A stretch of DNA of 64,000 nucleotides from Gracilaria domingensis (lineage: Eukaryota > Rhodophyta > Florideophyceae > Gracilariales > Gracilariaceae): contig VCMS01000056.1 of the NCBI GenBank assembly GCA_022539475.1, forward strand, positions 1-64,000, read 5' to 3'. Positions 55,401-64,000 of this stretch are shown here, one piece after another. Made by a program: the position numbers and the translations under genes. The notes under the pieces are model-generated. The model had not been told where the DNA came from, did no database searches, and saw only the letters and a program-made list of their open reading frames with translations. The number at the start of each line of letters is the position of its first letter. The first letter of the stretch is position 1.

Positions 55401-56135
55401 AACATGGAGAATTGGTTCTCTGCCGTAATATTTTATCTCCTGAAGAGAACTTTACTGCTGAGTTTCAGATTGTACCGCACACGGCTATGTCGCCCTTTAG
55501 GGATGTAATATGGCTTGTTGAGCTCCGTGTGTTGGCGGCTATCAGCTACGCTTACTCGTGAAGAGTTAGAACCAGTTTCTGGTGAATTTGAACAGCTCCG
55601 TCAGGACGAATTTCGTCGTTGAGACAAGTTTTGTCGGATGTCTCCGAAGTCCGAATCCTAAGGGGACACAGCTGAACCCATTGGGTAATAACTCTTGCGT
55701 GACGCCCTATGTGTGGGAAAGCCATTGGAACCGTGAACACCGGTGTTGTAACGCTACCGTTTTCGGTCTCTCGCTACACGATCTGGACCTCGAAAGGTGA
55801 ACAGTGAGGGAGTCAAACCTTCACAGGTTAAACCCCGGAACGCTGTTGTCAGCCCTGCCAAGTATCTGATTGGATGGGAAGTAGATATGAAACCTACAAA
55901 GGTGGTCGTACGAGGTTGGCCAATGATCCTGGAAAGGAGAACACTCTGTGTGAGGTATGTATGGTTGATACCGCCGTGCGGTTGAGGAAGTGAACGTCGT
56001 TCGCGGCAATGCGGATGTGATGGTGCATTACCACCGGATAGTCGGTTAAGTAAGTGTTGAATGCTCGTCAATACGAGGTGAAAGTGGTTTGTTCTCGTTT
56101 TCGGGCGCATGCACCCTCGGCTAAGGAGGGGGATG
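52467..56135 (+). other. Non-coding 3' interior of the young element
   Basis: About 3.7 kb with no recognised RNase H, integrase, envelope or chromodomain. Parts match, inverted, the older element at 42.9, 45.3 and 46.1-46.9 kb. It ends in the purine tract before the 3' LTR. Confidence 0.7.
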
Positions 56136-57119
56136 TGTAGTGCAAAACCACCCCTCACGGGTACTGCTGAGCCTGCTTAGGATGGGCGCTCCATCTGGGA
56201 TGAGGTGCTGTTCTCGTCGAGACTGGCCCCACTACTTGGGTAATGTTGGGGATGTCTCTGTTGAACCTTGTCAGGTGAAGTCGGTCTTGGAACCATTGCA
56301 TGGTCATGGACACGTGGATAGTGTGTAGATTTTAGCTAGTGCATTACCTCTCTAGACACCCTGACAGTGGGTTAGCCACGTGTATGGACCTCGTAAGGTG
56401 TGCACTACATTAGTTAACATTGTTAGTTTAATGTCTAGTTGAACCTACTTAGGTGAGCGTGACCTCCCGGTCGCGGGCACTAAGTAAAGTCAACTGAGGC
56501 CGCCTTCTTCAACCCAAGGCTTGGTTCTAGTTCATGCAACCTTCGTAGGTTTACATCCCCCTCGGGCCGGTAACCACGTGTGGTTCTCGCATAACTATCC
56601 CCTCAGAATCACCTAGGAACCCCTACCAGGTATATTTCTGTTGTTATTGTTGCTTTTGTTTGTTGTTTCTGTTTGTTGTTTGTTCCGTTTTGTACACGGC
56701 GTGTCCCTGTGAGGCACATTCTTTCTGTTTGTTTCCCCTGGTTTAGGTATCGCTTCCGCCCCAGTATTGGGTTTATTTCGGCACCACTGTGGCGTGTCGC
56801 TCCGCTTCCGGCCCTGTTTCCGCCGGTTGGCACGGGCCTTGCTCCGCTCTGGGTTGGTTTGCCTGGAGGGATCTCGGTTCCTTTCCCCTTTCTTTCCCCC
56901 TTTCTCTGGGTTTCCTCACCACTTTTGGTCACTATTTCCTTCTCTGTTTTCACCTCTGTAGGTATATCCAGGCACCGTCTCCGGTCTTACACCCGGCTTG
57001 TCACTCGACACGAGTACGGACAGAGGGCTCTTCTGCTGAGTCTGCCCTATTAGGGAGTGGGACTCGGACATCCTAGTGGAGGTTCCCCCATTGCGCTAGT
57101 CGCAGGGGTTTGCTCTACA
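56136..57119 (+). repeat. 3' LTR of the young element
   Basis: 984 bp, nearly identical to 48084-49067; the only difference seen is a CC/TT pair at about 56345. Confidence 0.93.
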
Positions 57120-57124
57120 AAACG

Positions 57125-57845
57125 CACGAACGCGTAGCTTTGATGAACCAGTAATTGGTGACATATACTGCTGCGCAGGAGGTAACGGTGCGGCGTTTCG
57201 ATCAGACTGCTTCTTCGCCCGTTCCCACGGTTTTCCAGCAAATAGAACTGACGAACCGTCAGCCAAATCCACCCGTGAAAGTCTGGGTGTGATCGACTCC
57301 ACATGGAGATCACAGAAATCACAACAGAGAACCATCGGTGCAGCAGTTGTCTTGCAAACAACAAAATCAACCGACACAGTGGTCATTCCTAAACGAACCA
57401 TAATTGGTAAAATACCCATCATAACAATTGGGTGATTACTCGCATCAGCGATTTCCATCAGGGTACCGTAACGGATAAATTCACGACACTCCTCTGACAG
57501 CAACGATTCCCGTATACAGTTGGGACCGGCTCCGGTGTCAAGTAGAGCGATATGACGAACCATGAGATGGTGTGAGAACCCGATATCGGCGTTGACTTTG
57601 TAACTTCTCTTCGAGATCATCATCAAGCGTTTCGGATACTTCGGATTACTCTTCCGTATCCACGGCCGAACCAGTTGACCCATGTCAAGGAGGGAATCCG
57701 CACCGGATAAAGATATTTTCCTAGAAAGGATCTTCATCGGGGAGCGAGGCCGTGAGGCCTCAGGTGTCAATGAACCCTGTTCGAAGGGCACCTCTCCCGT
57801 ATGGGAGGCTCCCGAAATCAGTTTTTCGGGGAAGGTTTCACCCAA
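57125..57845 (-). other. Protease-region fossil of the older element, part right of the insertion
   Basis: Minus-strand coding remnant with the retropepsin motif IALLDTGAGPNC, closely related to the young element's protease frame. Cut at its downstream edge by the younger insertion. Fossil. Confidence 0.78.
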
Positions 57846-59128
57846 TGACTCTGGTGTAACCCATCCTGGGGAACTGAAAAATCCCCGGCTGCGGGTATAA
57901 ATCCTTGCACCCCATCGTGGATTTCCAAGGTAGCATCTTGTCTCACACTTTTGACAGGTGGAAGCAATTCATAGTACCCCACAGGGTTTGACCTCTCCCG
58001 ACTAGGGAGCGTGCACTGCGATGTTGTGTGACCGACTTGCTGGCAAGCGTAACACATCAACGCCGTCTGTTCATCATAATGACGAGCGTGCACAGGGCGT
58101 TGCGGCGTCGTGTACCTCACCACAGCTGTCGTGTACTCAAAGAAATCAATTGCAGGGGCATCTCTTCGAACCCCAACATAAGTACTTTCCACGTACAAGC
58201 AGGGATCATTCTCCACCATCGGTAACGGCGTCGGATGAACTTCCTGTTTATGGGAAAACCCAGAATCATGGGTACACTTGAACTGAGCAAGCTCGCGCTG
58301 CCAGTTGTGGTACCAGTTCGAATCCAAAGAGGATGAGGATGCGTCTGACGTGGCCGTCTCCGTTTCAGACGTACTCACATGACAGTGAACCGACTTGCGG
58401 TGAACAGGAACAATACCTGATGACTTGGTGCGACGTTTCTTCAATCTCTTTCGAGAGCTACGACCGTGTAAATGGGAACGCTCGAAACTCTTCCGTGGAC
58501 GGAATTCTGTATCCAATGAGATATGTGATGAACTAGAATCCGTAGAGGATGAGTCAGTATCCCATGTTGAACTGCGAGAAGCAGCAGATCTCTTACGAGA
58601 ACTATGTCCAACAACCGGCGAATCGGTGAAACTACCATGGCGCCTAGTAGATGTCTCCAATAAATCCAGGCGTTCACCAATACGGTGTAACTTCACAGTA
58701 AGATCCTTAAATGAGGTTTTTGAAGAAGCGAAACCCTCAAGAATGGAGGCAACATTGACTTGCAACTCGAGAACATCTGCTGACAACTCTCGGAGTTTGA
58801 GATCAGAAAGCTCTCGTCTGAGATTCAGCAGCATCTCCACCACGGAGCCGTGACCAAAGATCAAACTTCTGTTGTTTGACTCCAACCTGGAGAACACGAC
58901 GGGGTCGATATTCCGAGAGTCGGATGAGTCATGGTCCACATGCTTAGGATCAATACACCACCCGGCTTTGGGTACCGACGAAATGGACAAAACTTTCCGA
59001 GAATCGGATGGAACTTCTTCAGCACCAATCCCTTGGAGAACATAGCGAGAATTCAAATGAGGAGAATCCGCAGTAACCCCAGAATGGTTAAAATCGTTAT
59101 CGGTGTCACCCAGTGACCACAAAAACAT
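57818..59128 (-). CDS. Gag fossil of the older element
   Basis: Minus-strand gag with the same layout as the young copy: acidic start, coiled-coil region (LRRELSDLKLRELSADVLEL), Ser-rich middle and a CCHC knuckle (CYACQQVGHTTSQC). Diverged but long and open. Part of the older retroelement. Confidence 0.8.
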   Translation of the reverse strand: MFLWSLGDTDNDFNHSGVTADSPHLNSRYVLQGIGAEEVPSDSRKVLSISSVPKAGWCIDPKHVDHDSSDSRNIDPVVFSRLESNNRSLIFGHGSVVEMLLNLRRELSDLKLRELSADVLELQVNVASILEGFASSKTSFKDLTVKLHRIGERLDLLETSTRRHGSFTDSPVVGHSSRKRSAASRSSTWDTDSSSTDSSSSHISLDTEFRPRKSFERSHLHGRSSRKRLKKRRTKSSGIVPVHRKSVHCHVSTSETETATSDASSSSLDSNWYHNWQRELAQFKCTHDSGFSHKQEVHPTPLPMVENDPCLYVESTYVGVRRDAPAIDFFEYTTAVVRYTTPQRPVHARHYDEQTALMCYACQQVGHTTSQCTLPSRERSNPVGYYELLPPVKSVRQDATLEIHDGVQGFIPAAGDFSVPQDGLHQSHWVKPSPKN

Positions 59129-59336
59129 TATGTTGATGAACCGAAAACGCGGTGAGAAAAAGCGTCAAACACGAGTTCCGAAAAGCGGAGAGCGACGAGA
59201 TAACCTTTCAGAAGGTAATCCAGTCACGAAAATGAGTATTACAAACCAAAATCCAATTCTTTCAACAGGAGAAAACAATTCCAAACCTTGTAGGTGTTCC
59301 AAGCAATCTAGAATTCTTCTAGGTCGGAAGACCACT

Positions 59337-60291
59337 TGTGGTGCAAGCCCGGAAACGGGAAACACGCAAGGACGTTCGAGATCCTGCTCCTGTTCGGATG
59401 GAAGCGCGGCTGGAGAGCCTCTGTTGCCACCGAGAGCCTGGGTATAAAGCCAGTAGTGGGCTGAGGTAGAATATACAGAGGTGAAATAGAGAAGCCAGAA
59501 AGGTAGGGAAAACCCAGAAAGAATGGGAGAAATGGTAGGGAAACTCGAGAGAGTGAATTGTGGACTCCAAGAGGAGGCATAGCCCGAGAAAGAAAAGGGA
59601 AAGAAAAGATCCAGAGAAGAGGAGTCAAGGGCCGTGCGCAAGCAGGCAAAAGGCCCAAAAGACGGGGAAAACCAAAGAAAAGGGAAACAATAACAAGAAA
59701 CACACCCAATACTGGGTCGTATATCTGTCCTGCAATCAGGAATAAGAAAAAAACAAAAACCAACACATCAGCGTGTAATACAGATGTCCTGTGGCGTCCG
59801 TGAGGGTAGTAGGTGTGCTTATACTTCTTGAGGTCACTCTCCACATGGAGTCGTACACCAGCAAGCGCAGCAACGCCTAGAGCCAGCACAAAAGTGCTCT
59901 CGAACGAGAAAGTAGTCTCGAAGACGAACCGCAGTTGACTTTACTGAGTGCACACGACGGCGAGGTCGCGCCCACCTAAGTAGGTTCAACGGTACATTAA
60001 ACTAACAATATAAACTAAAGTAGTGCACACCTCGTGAGGTCCATACACGTGGATCACCCACTGTCAGGGTACTTCATGGTACAATGCACCCATGCACACT
60101 ACACACATCCCACGTGTTCCACACCAAACAATGGTGTCAGAATCCAGTCCGCTTAAGAAACGTCAGGTAAATCCAGCGTTCATTCCTCCCATGAAGGGAT
60201 CATATCTATGACTCACCCACACCTTCATTACCGAGGTAGGAATCCTTAAAAGAGTACAAAAAGGAGAAGACCCCAAAAGGTTTGCTCCACA
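59337..60291 (-). repeat. 5' LTR of the older element
   Basis: 955 bp, partner of 39694-40394, carrying the roughly 254 bp missing there (59388-59640). Same TGTGG...CCACA ends. Confidence 0.9.
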
Positions 60292-61740
60292 GGTGAACGC
60301 GAACGGAAACCAAAAAAGCCTGAAACGTGACAGGCACAAGTATCTTTTTAGAAAACTCGGAAGACATAACGTGCTAGTAGTTTGAAAAGCTCAATTATAC
60401 CGTTCTTTACTGGCAGTAAATGCTCACGGTGAACGTGGACCGAGACCAAAAAAGCTTGAAACTTCACCAGCTAGAAGTTTCTTTTTAGACTGTTACTTGT
60501 CTCTGGAGTTCGTTTCCTTCTTATCTCTGAAAAGCCCAGAACACCGCTCCGTAACGTTTCAGCAACTTTGAGCAACTATTTGCTCCTCCGGAATTCTAAT
60601 CAAGAACCATAACCTTCATAAATTTGTTTAATTGAATGAATACGAACATGGCTCGCATGAAAATGTGCAGAAAAACGCGAAGAGTCGCCCTTGGCAATCT
60701 GTAAAAGTTCATTCTTGCGCGTGAATGTTCACCGTGAACGTGCACTAAATATAATAAACAGTCAAACCTATTGTGAGAACCATGCCGTCAAGGTAAATGT
60801 GTACGAAAAGTTCTGTATTCGATGCATGCGGCAAAAACAGAGAGGTACCACAACAAGTAGTTTTTGGTCCATATAAAGCACTAGAAGAGATCCTGTTTTT
60901 ATTGTCAGAAATTGCTAGTCGCAACGTTTAGATTTTGGGGTAGGTCATTGATGAAGATAGTAGGATATTCGAATTCTAACGGGGTTTAAAATCGGGTCCA
61001 AGATAATGTGCAAAGGTAAAGTTTGGGGCTCTGCGAAGTTAATAACGATCATTTTAAACGTTAAGGATTAGCAGTGATTTTTCACCGTGAACGTTCACCG
61101 AAAAGAATAAGAGTAAAGACCTAAGTATATTAGACATTTCCAACAGAAGAGTATTTCTCTGGACGTTTCGTCTACTTATGGATGCAAAGGTAAAACAAAT
61201 ACTCACAGCCACGCTTTTCCTGTGTTGAAGAGGGTTCAAGCAAAAAAATAGCATTGAATTCTTACTATGTTTATTTAGAAAATTTAAGCCGAAAAACATA
61301 AGAATATTCACGGAAGTCTACACTATATGCTCTAAATAGAGGTGTAAAGGTATGTAAAATCTTTTAAATCGGCCAAAGCGTTTTTGAGGTTGGTCACCCA
61401 TGTCATGCACCTACACATGACTACATTTAACGTGCTGCGGTTCTAATAACACGTCAAAAGAAAACAATACTTTGTCAGTAGCGAAAGGATGGTTACATTC
61501 TACTAGCATAGAGTGCTCTGCGGGCGTAATTTTTTTAAGAAAAAGTGAGGGCTACATTTGAAAACCATACCAATAACAGGGCAAAAGGTTTTAAAAAGAA
61601 CAAAGCGAAATATTTCACTAATTCAGATGAGGTTTGTCTGGCAGTTTCGGTTCAAAATCTAGTGGGATCTGTCTTGAGACTTTTGACATTTGATCTCTCT
61701 CATTGAGTTTTGCGTCAGGAATTAATCATCCCTCTGTTTT
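60292..61740. repeat. Gene-free region with dispersed GTGAACG palindromes
   Basis: AT-rich DNA without a gene. Copies of the palindrome lie at about 60421-60442, 60721-60745 and 61080-61100 (TTCACCGTGAACGTTCACC), roughly 300-350 bp apart. They match the region left of the retroelement, so the element inserted into one repeat field. Confidence 0.6.
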
Positions 61741-61744
61741 AAAG

Positions 61745-62181
61745 GTATGGAATGAAGGGGAACGTCCTGTGTTCTACAAGGAGGAGGAAAACGAATTGGA
61801 TTTGTGGTACCAGTTCAAATTAAGGCTGAAAAAGAAACTGGTCCTGTAATGGTAAAGCAAATTATAGAAACTGCTCGGCAATGGGTCGATGATCGCCGGC
61901 TTTGCTTAGAGGAAGGCGAAGATTTAGAGCAAGAAGTAAGGCATGATGAAGTCCATATTCGCTTACTAGAAAGAAGGCTGAAATATATAATGGAAAGACG
62001 AAACCAATCGTTTGAGAGTTGTAAAACCGCAAGAGATCTGATAAGAAATCAGCAGCTGACAACGACAGTAATGAGAAAGACAGGGGCGTGGTGCAAAATA
62101 ATTTGGCAACATCAGTTCAAAGGAAGCAATGCGAGAAGAATTGAAAGAAGAAAAGTAAGAATCGAGAAGATGTATCCCTGA
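61745..62181 (+). CDS. Unknown coiled-coil protein fragment
   Basis: Not recognised. A protein-like peptide (VWNEGERPVFYKEEENELDL, from about 61745) runs into a second frame (61804-62181) rich in charged residues (EEGEDLEQEVRHDEVHIRLL, LKYIMERRNQSFESC), consistent with a coiled coil. A frame change or intron near 61805 probably separates the two. No ATG is certain. It may be the 3' part of a host gene whose 5' part was lost in the repeat region. Confidence 0.35.
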
Positions 62182-62565
62182 TTAAGCAGTTTGTTCCAGG
62201 CTTACCAGGCACTATCGAGAATTTATTCGACATATGGAACAACCGGATTAGCTCAGGAAATACTACATCATCGTCTTTTGAATGATGCGAGAAGTCGGGG
62301 AAATCTGTTACAGGCATAAACGAACAAAATTTGGATTCATGGAGGGCAGAAAAGTGCATTCAAAAGGTACAAGAAGCTGGTTTTATGTGTAGCTGAATTC
62401 GCCTAACTTACTCTCACCATATATGAGCATAACAGTTTATCAACCTGGAGTGAAGCGTTACAGGCGTATCACAGCGTCTACGATATTAACGGTGCGCCGA
62501 GATGTTTGACAGCCGTGATCAAACTATACAACAATAACCAGTTGTGACGGCAGTAATGCGGCTCT
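62182..62565. other. Spacer upstream of LSM6
   Basis: No gene is seen. It should carry the LSM6 promoter and perhaps a short first exon. Confidence 0.4.
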
Positions 62566-62847
62566 TTGTTTCCTCACGTGTCCGGGACTATATCACACCC
62601 GGTGTCGGCGAGTCAGGGCCACGGAAGTACCCGCGCCGATTTCCTCAAGGCATTGCTTGGGCGCTCGGTCGTCGTGAAATTGAACACCTCGGTGAACTAC
62701 CGAGGAATTCTTGCGTGTCTGGATGGTTACATGAACATAGCGCTGGAGCAGACGGAAGAGTACGTCCATGGCGAGCTTAAGAATAGCTTCGGCGATGCTT
62801 TCATACTCGGGAACAACGTCATGTATGTATCGGCGACCAGGACATGA
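62566..62847 (+). CDS. LSM6: LSm6, Sm-like ring protein
   Basis: LSm6 is a subunit of the LSm1-7 (mRNA decapping) and LSm2-8 (U6 snRNP) rings. The match is nearly residue for residue: ADFLKALLGRSVVVKLN, then YRGILACLDGYMNIALEQTE, EYVHGELKNSFGDAF and ILGNNVMYVSA cover Sm1 and Sm2, including the RNA-binding DGYMN and GNNV loops. The frame is intact to TGA 62845-62847. No in-frame ATG is found upstream of ADFLK before a TAA at 62554, so the Met probably comes from a short upstream exon or a non-ATG start. It is one of the few host genes here with no sign of decay. Confidence 0.92.
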   Translation: MFPHVSGTISHPVSASQGHGSTRADFLKALLGRSVVVKLNTSVNYRGILACLDGYMNIALEQTEEYVHGELKNSFGDAFILGNNVMYVSATRT

Positions 62848-63173
62848 ATGCGTATCGACGAGAATATGCTTTTCGTCATGCACGAATGGCGAGCCGCGGG
62901 TCCAACCTCGTGCTCGCAGAACTTAAACTTCATGCAAGATATGGATAAGGATGCAGGATGCCAGTTACACACAATGCGATTAAAACCAGTTGAGCAGCCC
63001 CGAATTAGCGCAACGTGACCTTTGATCCTGACCAGTGCCTCGTCGATTGAGATCGGAGCAGAGACGACACCATGCACCCGTGAAGATCCTTCATCGTACC
63101 ACTAGAACGGCATGTAACATACCTTTGCTTCGTTCCAAATGGCCTATTGAGAGTAAAAACCATTTGCCAACAT
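62848..63173. other. Spacer between LSM6 and MutS2
   Basis: Tail-to-tail 326 bp; open frames on the minus strand here are not protein-like. Nothing else seen. Confidence 0.4.
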
Positions 63174-64000
63174 TCACGGAAGAAGTGCTATCGTAACCCG
63201 AGTGCCCCCGTCCTTCTGCTTTGCGTATGATATTCGTTCAACTAGTTCATGTTGTGACAAAAACTCTCTTACTTCGTCGCTCAAACGAACAGTTCCATGT
63301 CCGTGTATGACCCATAAAGTCTCCATCGCACCCGCATTGCTGATTGCCCGGTCAACTAAAAGGCTGGGCCGAATCCACCCTCTGCCCTCTGATGTCAATC
63401 TTATTTGCAGCCGTACGTACATTGAGCTGCTTGCTACTCGTCCCGTTCTCTCGCATCCGTTTGGATGTGACATTGGGCTTTTTAAACTTCCTCTGATTAA
63501 CTGATGCGACTTCCTCGACTTTGACTTTTGCCTTCATCGCTCCAATGGCTGCCATCAGTTCATTCTTGCTGAGCTTTTGCTCTACCTCTGCCTCATTAGC
63601 ATCCAGCCTGAGAACAATCACCTTATTACCTTCTCTAACATCATCAACGTTGATTGATTCCGATGGCACAACTTGCGATCGAGCAGTCTCGGCACCAGGA
63701 ACTTTCATCTTCCCCAGCTCTTCCGTCGCGCGACCTGCGGCCTGCGCAGAACCACCACCTTTCTGCATCTCCCAAATAACTTTGTCGATTTGTTTCTTTG
63801 CCTGCTTCACCTCGAGTTCCATCGCACTCTTCTGGTCGTTTCTGAGCTGCGCCTCATTCTCCCGTAATCGATGGAGACGACCCTCAAACTCAGAACGCAT
63901 TGTCTTCGCTTCTCGTAAAGCGCGTTCCGTATCCTCGCGTGCAGCTTCGCCCGCGTTCTTATCACGCTCGAGGCTGGATATCATCATCTCAATGTCCACC
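63174..64000 (-). pseudogene. MutS2 family, C-terminal part, one frame change
   Basis: MutS2 proteins of bacteria, plants and algae (often plastid-targeted) act on recombination intermediates or collided ribosomes. The window holds the C-terminal end: a long Glu/Arg/Lys coiled coil (EDTERALREAKTMRSEFEGR), the small beta region (DVREGNKVIVLRLDANEAEV), a basic linker, IDIRGQRVDSAQ and a C-terminal Smr endonuclease-type domain (ISNAGAMETLWVIHGHGTVR, then VREFLSQHELV). The Smr HGHGT motif is present. The Smr domain lies in another frame from the coiled coil; one extra T in a T run near 63361 would explain it. The ATPase core should lie beyond 64000. Confidence 0.85.

Larger units (their letters stand above)
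48084..57119 (+). mobile_element. Young Ty3-like LTR retrotransposon, probably non-autonomous
   Basis: A 9-kb plus-strand element with both LTRs (48084-49067 and 56136-57119, each 984 bp, two differences seen by eye) and a perfect AAACG duplication (48079-48083 and 57120-57124). The LTRs run TGTAG...CTACA. A primer-binding-like site (TGGTCTCCCGACTTAG, from 49071) and a purine tract (AAGGAGGGGGA, near 56123) are in place. It encodes gag and a protease with the beginning of a reverse transcriptase; no RNase H or integrase was recognised in the following 3.6 kb. It looks structurally whole but not self-sufficient. Very recent by LTR identity. It sits in the pol region of its older relative, opposite strand. 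Confidence 0.92.
39694..60291 (-). mobile_element. Older Ty3-like LTR retrotransposon, broken and nested
   Basis: A minus-strand fossil. Its 5' LTR is 59337-60291 and its 3' LTR is 39694-40394. The flanking 5-mers GGTAA (39689-39693) and GGTGA (60292-60296) are a target duplication with one difference, and both flanks belong to the GTGAACG repeat family. A primer-binding-like site (TGGTCTTCCGACC) adjoins the 5' LTR and a purine tract (AAGGAGGAGAAT) the 3' LTR. Coding parts are gag with a zinc knuckle and a protease with the start of a reverse transcriptase. It is broken by at least three insertions (solo LTR, pogo element, younger relative). LTR divergence makes it clearly older than the inner copy. 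Confidence 0.88.

Noticed and set aside
62593-62883. Minus-strand frame opposite LSM6
   Set aside because: It is the complement of the conserved LSM6 coding sequence and has no protein-like features of its own.

Overview
The window looks like nuclear DNA of a plastid-bearing, intron-poor eukaryote; a red alga is the best guess. The support is a MutS2 gene (63174-64000) and a SPINDLY-type TPR gene (plant and algal families), clathrin heavy chain, Clp1, Vps39/TRAP1, 14-3-3, LSm6, NatC and Tudor-SN relatives, long coding stretches without obvious introns, short spacers, and a heavy load of transposable elements. The assignment is inference; no rRNA or organelle marker is present.

Layout. 1-2.4 kb: no recognisable gene. 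2.5-4.1 kb: broken SPINDLY-like TPR gene. 4.2-5.4 kb: PIF/Harbinger transposase. 5.8-8.3 kb: hAT transposase. 8.3-10.8 kb: an unknown membrane protein divergent from a Clp1-like gene. 11.3-15.4 kb: clathrin heavy chain lacking its N-terminal propeller and carrying two nonsense codons and two frameshifts. 16-17.5 kb: a small basic protein and a complex repeat. 18.3-21.3 kb: Vps39/TRAP1-like tethering protein. 21.8 kb: 14-3-3 C-terminal remnant. 22.3-24.6 kb: second hAT transposase. 25.4-26.4 kb: broken helical protein. 26.6-27.9 kb: Crypton-like tyrosine recombinase. 28.1-34.4 kb: a 6.3-kb piggyBac-type element with TTAA duplications that encloses a transposase, the 3' ends of two convergent host genes (NatC catalytic subunit and Tudor-SN), an F-box-like protein and a zinc-binding protein. 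34.6-37.1 kb: a second Harbinger transposase convergent with an accessory gene across a large hairpin.

39.7-60.3 kb is a nested retroelement fossil. An older minus-strand Ty3-like element (terminal repeats 39694-40394 and 59337-60291) has received a solo LTR (40625-41603), a pogo/Tigger DNA transposon (42988-45234) and a young plus-strand relative (48084-57119) with near-identical 984-bp LTRs and an AAACG duplication. Flanking DNA (37.3-39.7 and 60.3-61.1 kb) carries a dispersed palindrome, GTGAACGTTCAC. The window ends with an unknown coiled-coil fragment, a convincing LSM6 gene and the 3' end of MutS2 (frameshifted).

The most striking general pattern is that long, otherwise well-preserved frames of host genes and DNA transposons are cut by one or two in-frame stops, all of which could come from CAA, CAG or CGA by a single C-to-T change. 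The most unusual single object is the piggyBac element with host gene tails inside it. How the genes work together: there is no operon-like pathway here; the host genes serve unrelated housekeeping roles (3'-end processing, vesicle coats and tethers, mRNA decay/splicing, protein N-acetylation), and the region reads as a mixture of housekeeping gene fragments and transposons.
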